Origin: a bacterium
GTDB lineage: Bacteria; Ratteibacteria; UBA8468; B48-G9; DTJG01
Assembly (NCBI GenBank): GCA_026418655.1
Contig: JAOAAW010000050.1
Span: forward strand, 1-9,051
Reading direction: 5' to 3'
DNA: 9,051 nucleotides
The position numbers were made by a program, and so were the translations under genes. How positions within the stretch are numbered: the first letter of the stretch is position 1; each line of letters begins with the position of its first letter. The notes under the pieces were generated by a model, which had not been told where the DNA came from, did no database searches, and worked only from the letters and a program-made list of their open reading frames with translations. Below, piece by piece: positions 1-6,999 of the stretch.

Positions 1-621
1 GAATTCAGGGGTCCATTTCTTCCAAAAGTAAATAACTGGATACAGGACAGAGACAGGTCAGGAGGAGCGCTGGTGGATAAGAACTCTCATCATTTTGATC
101 TTATGACATGGTTTTTGGGTGTTAAGCCGCTTAGAGTTTGTGCTTTTGGAGGTACAAATGTTGTAAGGGTGATTAACACGGATAACGAGGTTGAAGACAA
201 TGCCTGTGTAATAGTTGAGTATGAAGGCGGATTCAGGGCATCATTGGTTCTCTGTATGTTTGCGCCGGATACAGCAGATTATGGATTAGAACTCGGAGTA
301 ATAGGTGACAAGGGTAGATTGGAAACAGAAGAATCAACCGGCACATTACATCTGTGGTTGAGGGAAAAACCCGAGGACATAAAGTGGAAACATAGAATGC
401 CCGAGTTTATAAGAAAAAGTGAACATATTATTTATCATATTCCGAGAATTCAGGATGAAGGCGGACATAGTGGTTTTTTGCAAATACATCGTGCATTCTT
501 TGACGCAATTCAAAAAAGGAAAAAACCACTTACAACGATTGAAAACGTTATTTATAGCACCCTGATACCGCTTGCAGCAGAGGAATCTATGAAAACAGGA
601 AGGATAGTAGAAGTTGGATGA
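1..621 (+). CDS. Gfo/Idh/MocA-family oxidoreductase, C-terminal part (5' end outside window)
   Basis: The reading frame is open from base 1, so the gene enters from the left; 206 residues are visible. Members of this family are NAD(P)-dependent dehydrogenases acting on sugars, inositols and related polyols. The Rossmann half is missing here and only the C-terminal alpha/beta substrate-binding domain is seen. It contains the family signature around visible residues 20-33 (SGGALVDKNSHHFD, then LMTWFLG), in which D26 and H30 have the D-x3-H spacing of the catalytic Asp/His pair in inositol dehydrogenase-type enzymes. A GTG at 73 lies inside this signature and cannot be the true start. The C-terminus (residues about 150-206) has the usual HSGFLQIHRAFFDAI helix and a final Glu-Glu helix ending in GRIVEVG. 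It lies 46 bases upstream of the alcohol dehydrogenase gene on the same strand. The family is clear; the substrate cannot be told. Confidence 0.9.
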   Translation, partial: EFRGPFLPKVNNWIQDRDRSGGALVDKNSHHFDLMTWFLGVKPLRVCAFGGTNVVRVINTDNEVEDNACVIVEYEGGFRASLVLCMFAPDTADYGLELGVIGDKGRLETEESTGTLHLWLREKPEDIKWKHRMPEFIRKSEHIIYHIPRIQDEGGHSGFLQIHRAFFDAIQKRKKPLTTIENVIYSTLIPLAAEESMKTGRIVEVG

Positions 622-654
622 TGGCTGTTTGTTATAGTCTTACGAGCAAAAAAT

Positions 655-659
655 GAGGA
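655..659 (+). promoter_or_regulatory. Shine-Dalgarno site of the iron-dependent alcohol dehydrogenase
   Basis: GAGGA lies 8 bases before the ATG at 668 and supports that start. A second ATG follows immediately at 671, so initiation could be at either codon; the first has the better spacing. Confidence 0.6.
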
Positions 660-667
660 AGTAGATT

Positions 668-1777
668 ATGATGTGGGGATATCTAAATCCGGTAAAGATA
701 ATTTTTGGTGAAGGTTGCATTTCAGATATTGAAAAGCATCTTGACACTGACCGTGTTCTTCTGGTAACAGATAAAATGCTGGCTCATTCAGAAATTCTAA
801 GCAGGGTTGAGGATGCACTAAAAAATATGGATATTGTATTATTTGATAAAGTTCAACCAAATCCTTCTTCGTATATAGTGAATGCCTGCGGTAAACTGGC
901 GAAGGATAACAATATTGAAATCATTCTTGGTGTTGGGGGTGGCAGCAGTATTGACACAGCGAAGGCATCAGCAATTGTTGCCTCAACAGGTATCCCTATA
1001 GAGGAATTTCTGAGTGGTGATAGAAAGATTGATACCCCTTGTGTCCCGGTGCTAGCAATTCCCACCACTTCTGGGACAGGAAGCGAAGTTACACCCATAG
1101 CTGTAATTACCGATGAAGAAAAAAATAAGAAACAACCGATTGTTTCTCAGTATCTCTTTCCAAAAGTTGCAATAGTAGATCCTGAATTGACATACTCTAT
1201 GCCGCCAGAAATTGCTGCTTCGACGGGGATGGATGCACTTTCACATGGAATAGAAGGTTACTGGTCAAAAAATTCTATACCCATCACTGATGCATTCGCT
1301 ATTGCCTGTGTAGAAAGAGTTTTACGATACCTGGAAAGAAGTGTGCGAAACAGAAATGATAGGAATGCTCGCAGAGAAATGTCTCTTGCATCCCTTCTGG
1401 GAGGATTGACATTTGCTATACCGAAAACAGCCGCTGTTCATGCGTGTTCTTTCCCTCTAACCCATAGATTTGGCATTCCTCATGGCACTGCATGCGGATT
1501 AACACTTGTGGCGTTTATAAAATTTAATTATAGAATTGTACAGGAAAAGATGAATTATTTGATTCGCTGCACTGGTTATGATTCACTTGAGAAATTCTGT
1601 GAGGATATTTCAATGCTTCAGAGAAATATTGGTCTACCCTGTAAACTTTCAGCATACGGGATAAAAAAAGAAGATATCGAAATTCTTGTTGAAGAAAGTT
1701 TTCATCCCAATATTTTGAATAATCCAAGAGAAGTTACAAAAAGAGATCTTTTTGAAATATACAGTGAAATTTTGTAA
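668..1777 (+). CDS. Iron-containing (group III) alcohol dehydrogenase
   Basis: At 369 residues this is full length for the Fe-ADH family, which reduces aldehydes or oxidises alcohols with NAD(P)H in the cytoplasm. The N-terminal dinucleotide-binding half has GVGGGSSID (88-96) and the TTSGTGSE loop (133-140). The C-terminal helical half carries the four expected metal ligands D189 and H193 (GMDALSH), H258 (AVHAC) and H272 (IPHG). The NNPREVTKRD segment (351-360) is the usual C-terminal signature. At 258-262 the sequence is HACSF where lactaldehyde reductase FucO has HGMAH, so the second, non-ligand His is absent; related enzymes with an HxxSYPLT-type loop act on varied aldehydes. It lies between a Gfo/Idh gene and an exporter gene that starts directly after its stop codon. 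The substrate is unknown; lactaldehyde, sulfoacetaldehyde/sulfolactaldehyde or phosphonoacetaldehyde-type substrates are all conceivable. Confidence 0.93.
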   Translation: MMWGYLNPVKIIFGEGCISDIEKHLDTDRVLLVTDKMLAHSEILSRVEDALKNMDIVLFDKVQPNPSSYIVNACGKLAKDNNIEIILGVGGGSSIDTAKASAIVASTGIPIEEFLSGDRKIDTPCVPVLAIPTTSGTGSEVTPIAVITDEEKNKKQPIVSQYLFPKVAIVDPELTYSMPPEIAASTGMDALSHGIEGYWSKNSIPITDAFAIACVERVLRYLERSVRNRNDRNARREMSLASLLGGLTFAIPKTAAVHACSFPLTHRFGIPHGTACGLTLVAFIKFNYRIVQEKMNYLIRCTGYDSLEKFCEDISMLQRNIGLPCKLSAYGIKKEDIEILVEESFHPNILNNPREVTKRDLFEIYSEIL

Positions 1778-2524
1778 ATGTTCACAATGAATGAAATTTT
1801 TTTATTCACTTTAATTTCCTGTACAGGAATGTTTATTCAATCATTTGTTGGTTTTGCGGGCTCACTTTTTGCAATTCCTCTTTTTTCTTTTTTCTTATCT
1901 CCAAGGGAAGCAGTTCCCATCTATAATCTTGTGATGTTGTTTGTAAACATTTTTTTAGTAATTGAATGTTTTAAGAACATTGCCTGGAAAAGGGTGGGAA
2001 AGATGCTTCTCGGCGGTATACCCGGAATTCCACTGGGTGCTTATATTCTTGCAACGCAACCAATTTATGCACTTCGGATATTTATATGTGTGGTAAGTAT
2101 TGTTTTTGCTTTGCTTTTTCTTTTCAATGTGAAAATGAAAATAAGTGAAAATATTGCAACGAGCATTGGAATTGGCTTTTTAAGTGGGCTACTGGGTGGA
2201 AGTATTTCAGAATCAGGACCACCGGTGGTGATTTTTGGTCTTGCAAACGACTGGAAAAAAGACATTTTTCGGGCGACTTTGCTCGCATATTTTTTGTTTT
2301 TGTCTCTTACAGCTTCACTTTTTTTTATGTCTTTTTCCCTGTTTTCTAATAGGGCACCTATGATTTTTGTATCTGCCGCTATACCCACATTGCTTTTTGC
2401 TATACTCGGAATTTTTTTGAAAAACAAAACTGGCGAGAAATTATTTCGGTATTTTATTCTGACAGTGATTATTCTTGTGAGTTTGCTCGGCTTATTCTCA
2501 GCGATTTTAGCAAGGGGGGAGTAA
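1778..2524 (+). CDS. TauE/SafE (TSUP) family membrane exporter/permease
   Basis: This is a 248-residue, very hydrophobic protein with about eight predicted membrane segments (roughly 5-35, 45-65, 76-92, 98-118, 126-155, 163-187, 194-214 and 223-245). The family's internal duplication shows as two conserved glycine/proline-rich loops: GFAGSLFAIPL near 25-35 with GGIPGIPLGAYIL near 79-91, and SGLLGGSISESGPPVVIF near 136-153. Family members move sulfite, sulfoacetate, other sulfonates or small organic acids across the inner membrane. The ATG follows the stop of the alcohol dehydrogenase directly (TAAATG) and no clear Shine-Dalgarno sequence precedes it, so translation is probably coupled; the ATG at 1787 is an alternative start. 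Its place between an aldehyde reductase and a sugar isomerase suggests export of an anionic product or uptake of a substrate. The family call is firm; the cargo is not known. Confidence 0.88.
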   Translation: MFTMNEIFLFTLISCTGMFIQSFVGFAGSLFAIPLFSFFLSPREAVPIYNLVMLFVNIFLVIECFKNIAWKRVGKMLLGGIPGIPLGAYILATQPIYALRIFICVVSIVFALLFLFNVKMKISENIATSIGIGFLSGLLGGSISESGPPVVIFGLANDWKKDIFRATLLAYFLFLSLTASLFFMSFSLFSNRAPMIFVSAAIPTLLFAILGIFLKNKTGEKLFRYFILTVIILVSLLGLFSAILARGE

Positions 2525-2535
2525 AGGGGGAGTAA
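2512..2535 (+). repeat. Short imperfect tandem repeat of stop codon plus purine-rich ribosome binding site
   Basis: Two near-identical units, AAGGGGGGAGTA and then AAAGGGGGAGTAAA, follow each other at the exporter/isomerase junction. The first copy contains the exporter stop codon and the second supplies the Shine-Dalgarno sequence of the isomerase. It looks like a slippage duplication of about 11-12 bases. Confidence 0.6.
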
Positions 2536-2536
2536 A

Positions 2537-3385
2537 ATGAAAAAGAGTATCAATACCGGAGTTTTGCCTGATACTATAAAATTTGAAGATGGATTGAAAA
2601 TAATTAGGGAGGCAGGATTTGATGCTGTTGAAATCAGTGCAGGAGAATCCGGATGTGTTCTTGATATAAATTGTGAAGAAAACAATGCCAGAAAAATCGC
2701 TGAAACTATAAGAAAAAATGGTCTTGAAATATCGGGTTTGTTTACCAGAGGATTGTTCGGGAAATTTCCTCTTTCAAGTCCAGATCCTGCAAAAAGAAAA
2801 AAGGGAGAAGAAGTACTTGAAAAAGCCATCAGGATTGCATACTATGTTGAAACCGATGCTTTGCTTGTAATCCCTGGAATTGTATCATTCTTTACAGGCG
2901 GTGGAGAAATTGTCAGTTATGATATAGTTTATAAAAATAGCCAGGAGGCAATTAAAAGATATGTTGAGATTGCTGAAAAACTTGGTGTCTATATCTGTAT
3001 TGAAAATGTCTGGAATAAGTTTCTACTGAGCCCTCTTGAAATGAAAAGATATGTGGAAGAGTTCAATTCTGACTATGTAAGAATTTATTTTGATGTCGGT
3101 AATGTTTTATTCATTGGTTTTCCTGAAATGTGGATAAGAATACTTGGAAAATTGATTAAGAGGGTGCATTTTAAGGATTTCAAACTTTCTGTGGGAAATA
3201 TAAATGGTTTTTGCGATTTGCTTGAAGGCGATGTTAACTGGCTTGAAGTTATGAAGGCATTAAAAGATATTAATTATGATGGATATCTCACAGCAGAGGT
3301 AGATTCTTATAAATATTGTCCAGAAAGTAAAATTTATAATACCTCCTTAGCAATGGACAAAATACTTGTATCAGGAAAAGTATGA
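2537..3385 (+). CDS. Xylose-isomerase-like TIM-barrel sugar (phosphate) isomerase/epimerase
   Basis: A cytoplasmic protein of 282 residues, the normal length for the AP-endonuclease-2/xylose-isomerase-like family (IolE, IolI, tagatose/psicose 3-epimerases, hydroxypyruvate isomerase). The barrel starts at GFDAVEIS (27-34). The four metal ligands expected for the family can be placed at E156 (YICIENVWN), D186 (YFDVGN), H211 (RVHFKDF) and E254 (LTAEVD). A His-xx-Lys-Asp-Phe motif after strand 7 (HFKDF) is typical of sugar phosphate isomerases/epimerases found beside Gfo/Idh genes. The ATG at 2537 has a GGGGGAG Shine-Dalgarno sequence a few bases upstream and lies 12 bases after the exporter stop. 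It most likely isomerises or epimerises a keto-sugar intermediate handled by the neighbouring dehydrogenases. The exact substrate is not evident. Confidence 0.9.
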   Translation: MKKSINTGVLPDTIKFEDGLKIIREAGFDAVEISAGESGCVLDINCEENNARKIAETIRKNGLEISGLFTRGLFGKFPLSSPDPAKRKKGEEVLEKAIRIAYYVETDALLVIPGIVSFFTGGGEIVSYDIVYKNSQEAIKRYVEIAEKLGVYICIENVWNKFLLSPLEMKRYVEEFNSDYVRIYFDVGNVLFIGFPEMWIRILGKLIKRVHFKDFKLSVGNINGFCDLLEGDVNWLEVMKALKDINYDGYLTAEVDSYKYCPESKIYNTSLAMDKILVSGKV

Positions 3386-3386
3386 A

Positions 3387-3392
3387 AAGGAG
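3387..3392 (+). promoter_or_regulatory. Strong Shine-Dalgarno site before the DegT remnant
   Basis: An AAGGAG-type site within GAAAAGGAGAATGT lies 5-6 bases before the ATG at 3398. It starts almost at the isomerase stop codon, showing that the next frame was once a translated fifth gene of the operon. An ATG at 3394 opens only a four-codon frame. Confidence 0.6.
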
Positions 3393-3397
3393 AATGT

Positions 3398-3556
3398 ATG
3401 AAGGCTGACAACAAACTTGCGATTGAGGGCGGTAAACCAGTAAGAACAAAACCTTTTCCTTCGGTTAATAATATCTCTGGTAGAAATTTTGGAGAAGAAG
3501 AGATAATGTCGTCTGCAGCTGAATACAGATTCCTTAAAGAATGTTATCTGTTGTGA
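3398..3556 (+). pseudogene. Truncated DegT/DnrJ/EryC1/StrS-family aminotransferase (N-terminal stub)
   Basis: An ATG with a good ribosome binding site opens a frame of 52 codons ending in TGA. It begins MKADNKLAIEGGKPVRTKPF, the standard N-terminus of DegT-family PLP-dependent sugar aminotransferases (LAI-GG-PVRTKPFP), followed by FGEEEI at 31-36, which matches the start of the first family helix (G-EEI). Family proteins are about 370-400 residues, so everything carrying the PLP lysine and active site is missing. The last 12-15 residues no longer resemble the family. Only 141 bases separate the stub from the end of the convergent glycosidase gene, with no downstream aminotransferase fragment in any frame that I can see, so the rest was most likely deleted rather than frameshifted. 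Genes of this family often accompany Gfo/Idh and isomerase genes, which fits the original operon. Confidence 0.7.
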
Positions 3557-3562
3557 AAAGAT

Positions 3563-3617
3563 TATAGCAAAATGATTTTTTGAAAAAAGGCTATAGAATC
3601 TTGCTAAATTCCTTTTT
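3563..3617 (+). terminator. Possible weak terminator of the + strand cluster
   Basis: Seven bases after the DegT stub, TATAGC (3563-3568) can pair with GCTATA (3590-3595). This encloses a second TTTTTT/AAAAAA pairing (3576-3581 with 3583-3588) that has almost no loop. A T-rich stretch (CCTTTTTAAT) follows at about 3611-3620. The stem is AT-rich and the T run is displaced, so this is a weak call. The same GCTATA could pair with another TATAGC at 3656-3661, with ATTCCTT (3608-3614) and AAGGAAT (3645-3651) pairing inside. Confidence 0.25.
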
Positions 3618-3697
3618 AATATATTGCAAAATAAAAATTATGTTAAGGAATGGTTTATAGCTCTTCAATTACCTCTAATTTATGTATGAATGCTCTG

Positions 3698-6310
3698 TTA
3701 TTCATGTTCAGAATATTTTTCTATATAGTCACCTATTTCTTTATGCGCTAAGAGAAATTCATCTGCATCTATGTAGTGCTGATTTCTGTTCAAAAAAGAC
3801 ATGTCCCATTTTTCAAGTAGTGCTCTACCTTCCTTTGCTGCCGCAGGATTTTTTTGCTCAAGGAGTGAAATTGTCTCTTCAAACTTTTTAATATAAAGAT
3901 AACCCTGAATTGCCTCTGTGATTGCCATCTGTCTCATTGAGGAAACAATATAAAACTTAGCATTTTCTGAACCTTCATAGTTGGAATAATACCCCGGATA
4001 TTCTTTCGGTGGGTATATAACAAATTCTTCACCCAGACCGTCATAGGAGTCCATCTTATACCAGGGATTGCCTTTGTTCCAGTAAACCCAGAGGTTATAC
4101 GCATAATAGCCAAAACCTGTTTCTTTCCAATGGTAAACATCCCAGATGGTTTTCCATACTGTATGCAAGGGATTCTGGAAAACAAGATTCTTTGCATTAT
4201 CATAATGCCATACAGGCACATTGAATTTCCTCAAAACTTCCCAGAATGGTCTATTTGTATTTGGCGCACCTGCAGGAGAATACCCATCAAGATAGGGCAC
4301 AAGTGCTTCTATGGTTTCTGGTCTGTTGATCGTGGTCATAATCTTGATACCATGTTTTTTTGCAATCTTTGCAATGCTTATCCAGTTGTCTAAATCTTCC
4401 TTGCTGGGTTCATCTAATACCTTATACCATATGATTTCCTGCCATCCTTCTTCCTGTAATACCTTAGCCATGCTTTCCATTACTACATCAAGTGCAACCA
4501 TATCATACCTTTGCGGACATTGAGATACTATAATAAATTTAATTCCTTCATCCATCATTACCTTGACCGTTTCCTTAAAAAAGGAGGCGTCACACTGCAA
4601 TTTTCCGTCCTTACGAGAAACAACAAACCATGGGGGTATGCCAAAAGCTGCCATAGTGCAGCTTGTTATTCTGTGTTCTATAAGATTTCGACAGAGCATT
4701 CTAACAGATTCAAAATATTTTTCCCTGTCTACGATATCAAATGCAAGGCGACTTCCTTTGATACGCTCCCTCAAATAACCGGTATATACTCCCAGCACAG
4801 TACATGAATCAACATATGGATGAAGGAGAACGCTTGTTCTGGTTGGTATTGAAAAATTCCTAACATTTACTTTCATCGGGAGATTTATACTTGTTTTCCC
4901 ATCATTTATTGTGATTTCTCCATTATAACTGCCACTTTTAAAACTCTCTGGTAAATCTATTGTTATCCAGAACGGGATTGTTTCAAAATCTCTCACATTA
5001 TTGAAACTGATTGTGTTCTTATTACCAAAGTCAACTATCGGATCAGGGAAAAAACTGGTTTTTATAGCTTTGCTATAGCTGTAGGGCGAGATGTCAACAT
5101 ATTCCACTCTGCCAGTTTTTATAAATGGTTGCATTTCTTTAAGATTTACTGTGATACTTACATTCTTGATTTCATTTAAGATTGGGAAAATGGCTAACTG
5201 AAAAGACCTGCGTTCTCCTTTAGCCATTTCCATGACAATTTCAGTTGTAATTTTACCTTTATAAGGAATGTCTTTATAAAATCGCGTATAACCATGAGAA
5301 AATGTAAAACCAAAGTTAGGTAATTTTTTTAATCCGAGCTTTGATTGAATTTCAGAAGCAATCTGAATATGATTGTTCAGCAATTCAGCTTTTCTAAGCC
5401 GGGAGTGTAATTTTTCATATTCGTTCCTGTTTATTGTTTTGCCGGTAGATATAAGGTTTTTAATTCTTTCATTTTCTTTCAGGATTTCTTCGAGATACGG
5501 AGAAAATATTTTCTTTGTTTCCTGCCTCATTCTGTCGTATTCCTGTAATATTTCTTTTGTTCTTTTTTCCAGTTCCCTTATTTCGTTAGCCTGAATGATT
5601 CTCTGATCAAAAAAAGAAAACGCAAGTTTCCCGAAATCCTCAAGAGAATGAAAAGATGATGCAGGAAAAAGACCCGATGTTTCTGCGGGGTTATTATTTT
5701 TTGCTGGATAGGTTCTAAATACTTTGATCAGCCATATGTCACCCTTTTCTGGTGGATTGCTCACATTCCATGTTTTGAAATTAGAAAAATCTATCTCTAC
5801 CAGAACCTCCCAGTAATCATTTTTTACATTTGTTTTCACCTGCCATCTTGCATCAAATTTAGGGTCAAGATTTCCAATAACTCTAAATCCTTTTGCATCC
5901 CATTTATTTCCAGCAAAATCAACCACAAATTGCAGATATTCTTCTCCCTTTTCCGATACATCCGGGGATAAAGAGGGCGAAAGGAATATTTCTATTGCAT
6001 CACCACCATATACTTTTTCTTTCTTTACCAGTTTTGAGGTGTCATAAGTTTCAAAACATTTCACCCCGATATATAAATTTTCACTGTTATACCCGAATTT
6101 CACAAAGGTTTTATTCTTAATCTCTGGCTGTTTTTCGTTGAGTCGACCAAATGTATATATCTCGGCATTTTCCCAGGCAGGATCATCAAAGGAAGCAGGT
6201 TTCCTTTCAAGTAATTTCGCAATCACACAATTTTCGGAACCTGTTGATTGCGTTGTTAAAACGCATAATAATGTGAATACTAAATATCCTGCATATTTTT
6301 CAAAGGACAT
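3698..6310 (-). CDS. Secreted GH123/DUF4091-like glycoside hydrolase with N-terminal CBM9-like domain
   Basis: This 870-residue protein starts at an ATG with an AGGAG site 6 bases upstream. Residues 1-24 look like a signal peptide (hydrophobic YLVFTLLCVLTT, possible cleavage after STG). Residues about 32-235 resemble the CBM9-like beta-sandwich found on bacterial glycosidases (FDDPAWENA, FVKFGYNSENLYIGVKCFE, GGDAIEIFLSP, YWEVLVEIDF). Residues about 238-325 are charged, heptad-like and probably coiled coil. A beta-rich domain follows (about 335-490), then a TIM-barrel-like domain with HPYVDSC, FIIVSQCP and YKVLDEPS. The Asp-Glu pair D633-E634 is in the place of the GH123 catalytic pair, which in characterised beta-N-acetylgalactosaminidases works by substrate-assisted catalysis. 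The C-terminal segment GLGEEFVIYPP to SMRQMAITEAIQGYLYI (758-806) matches the DUF4091 ending. It is the last gene of the lacI operon, 21 bases after the H-X9-DG gene. Glycan specificity is unknown. Confidence 0.82.
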   Translation of the reverse strand: MSFEKYAGYLVFTLLCVLTTQSTGSENCVIAKLLERKPASFDDPAWENAEIYTFGRLNEKQPEIKNKTFVKFGYNSENLYIGVKCFETYDTSKLVKKEKVYGGDAIEIFLSPSLSPDVSEKGEEYLQFVVDFAGNKWDAKGFRVIGNLDPKFDARWQVKTNVKNDYWEVLVEIDFSNFKTWNVSNPPEKGDIWLIKVFRTYPAKNNNPAETSGLFPASSFHSLEDFGKLAFSFFDQRIIQANEIRELEKRTKEILQEYDRMRQETKKIFSPYLEEILKENERIKNLISTGKTINRNEYEKLHSRLRKAELLNNHIQIASEIQSKLGLKKLPNFGFTFSHGYTRFYKDIPYKGKITTEIVMEMAKGERRSFQLAIFPILNEIKNVSITVNLKEMQPFIKTGRVEYVDISPYSYSKAIKTSFFPDPIVDFGNKNTISFNNVRDFETIPFWITIDLPESFKSGSYNGEITINDGKTSINLPMKVNVRNFSIPTRTSVLLHPYVDSCTVLGVYTGYLRERIKGSRLAFDIVDREKYFESVRMLCRNLIEHRITSCTMAAFGIPPWFVVSRKDGKLQCDASFFKETVKVMMDEGIKFIIVSQCPQRYDMVALDVVMESMAKVLQEEGWQEIIWYKVLDEPSKEDLDNWISIAKIAKKHGIKIMTTINRPETIEALVPYLDGYSPAGAPNTNRPFWEVLRKFNVPVWHYDNAKNLVFQNPLHTVWKTIWDVYHWKETGFGYYAYNLWVYWNKGNPWYKMDSYDGLGEEFVIYPPKEYPGYYSNYEGSENAKFYIVSSMRQMAITEAIQGYLYIKKFEETISLLEQKNPAAAKEGRALLEKWDMSFLNRNQHYIDADEFLLAHKEIGDYIEKYSEHE

Positions 6311-6331
6311 GATGATCTCCTGTGATGAAAT

Positions 6332-6967
6332 TTATTTCCAGTTGGTTAACCACTCCCATCCGTTTCTTTGAGAACCGAGTTGAATGTATTTTTCCCATGA
6401 TAGCCAGCTTACATGGCCATCTGTCCACAGCATATTACAGCCATTATCATGCCTTGGAGACATGGAAGTGGGTTTTGTGCCATCATCATTGCATACAGTC
6501 CAGGGAGCAAAAAGAATGTGCGGGCCTTTTATGTCCATTATCGCCGGAATAATCTCTTTGTTTTTCATTGTTTTAATGTTAGGCATAGTAATCCACCCCT
6601 TACTAACTGAAACTGGGTCATTCAGCTCGCTGTTCATACCGTAATGACCAGAAAACCTCTTTCCATTTGCAAGCATCAAAGTATGTGTTGGGGTTTCTTT
6701 ATCGGCAGAAGGACAAGAGAGCGCTGAATATTCCTTTAAATATTTCGGAAACAGCAATGCGGGCCAGCGGGTGGGAGGTGGAAAATAACCGCCATTGTCC
6801 TCACAATATAGCATGAGTGCCTGCCCAATAAGCTTGAGATTATTTGCACAAACTTCTTTTGGATCATTACTGCTGGTTTTTGTTTCCTGGGAAGAAACTT
6901 TAGCCACAAGACAGAGAATTAGAAGAAACATCCCACAACTCCACATAAAAATTACTGACTTTTTCAT
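6332..6967 (-). CDS. H-X9-DG domain protein with Sec-type signal peptide (pilin-derived paralogue)
   Basis: A 211-residue protein whose ATG is preceded by AAGGAGG four bases upstream. Its mature part is homologous to the prepilin encoded 32 bases upstream: VCANNLKLIGQALMLYCEDN (39-58) matches the pilin VCINNLKQLGLSVTLYATDY, and both end in the H-X9-DG motif. Here that is H173 with D183-G184 (RHDNGCNMLWTDGH), followed by WLSWEKY. The prepilin leader is absent. Instead residues 1-26 form an ordinary Sec-like signal: MKKS, a hydrophobic core VIFMWSCGMFLLILCLVA, and a plausible cleavage site at VSS-Q. No convincing lipobox is present (ILC lacks a small residue before Cys). It is therefore probably a secreted or periplasmic soluble protein, not a fibre subunit. 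Its role is unknown; co-expression with a glycosidase suggests glycan contact or an envelope accessory role. Confidence 0.83.
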   Translation of the reverse strand: MKKSVIFMWSCGMFLLILCLVAKVSSQETKTSSNDPKEVCANNLKLIGQALMLYCEDNGGYFPPPTRWPALLFPKYLKEYSALSCPSADKETPTHTLMLANGKRFSGHYGMNSELNDPVSVSKGWITMPNIKTMKNKEIIPAIMDIKGPHILFAPWTVCNDDGTKPTSMSPRHDNGCNMLWTDGHVSWLSWEKYIQLGSQRNGWEWLTNWK

Positions 6968-6999
6968 AATTCCTCCTTCGTTAATGAGTTATGTAAATA

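Noticed and set aside
1..6. The window starts exactly with an EcoRI site (GAATTC), which might suggest a cloning vector junction.
   Set aside because: The Gfo/Idh reading frame runs through it without a break and the same hexamer occurs inside the gene near 446, so it is ordinary genomic sequence.
853..1098. An antisense open frame within the alcohol dehydrogenase gene.
   Set aside because: It overlaps the conserved coenzyme-binding region of a clear gene and shows no family resemblance; a shadow frame.
2065..2829. A long open frame on the - strand (254 codons) across the exporter/isomerase junction.
   Set aside because: It is antisense to two well-supported genes, has a low-complexity composition rich in Ser, Lys and Phe, and no recognisable domain or ribosome binding site.
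3590..3661. Nested inverted repeats GCTATA..TATAGC and ATTCCTT..AAGGAAT as a structured RNA or mobile element end.
   Set aside because: The arms are short, unequally spaced and AT-rich; no target duplication or transposase is nearby. Kept only as part of the weak terminator note.
3686..3705. An ATGAAT/ATTCAT inverted repeat spanning the glycosidase stop codon as a possible terminator.
   Set aside because: The 6-bp stem is AT-rich, the loop holds coding sequence and no T run follows on the - strand, so it is within chance expectation.
6332..6967. The second H-X9-DG protein as a lipoprotein, because of Cys19 after a hydrophobic stretch.
   Set aside because: The residues before Cys are Leu-Ile-Leu, lacking the small residue required at the position before the Cys; a normal Sec cleavage at VSS-Q fits better.
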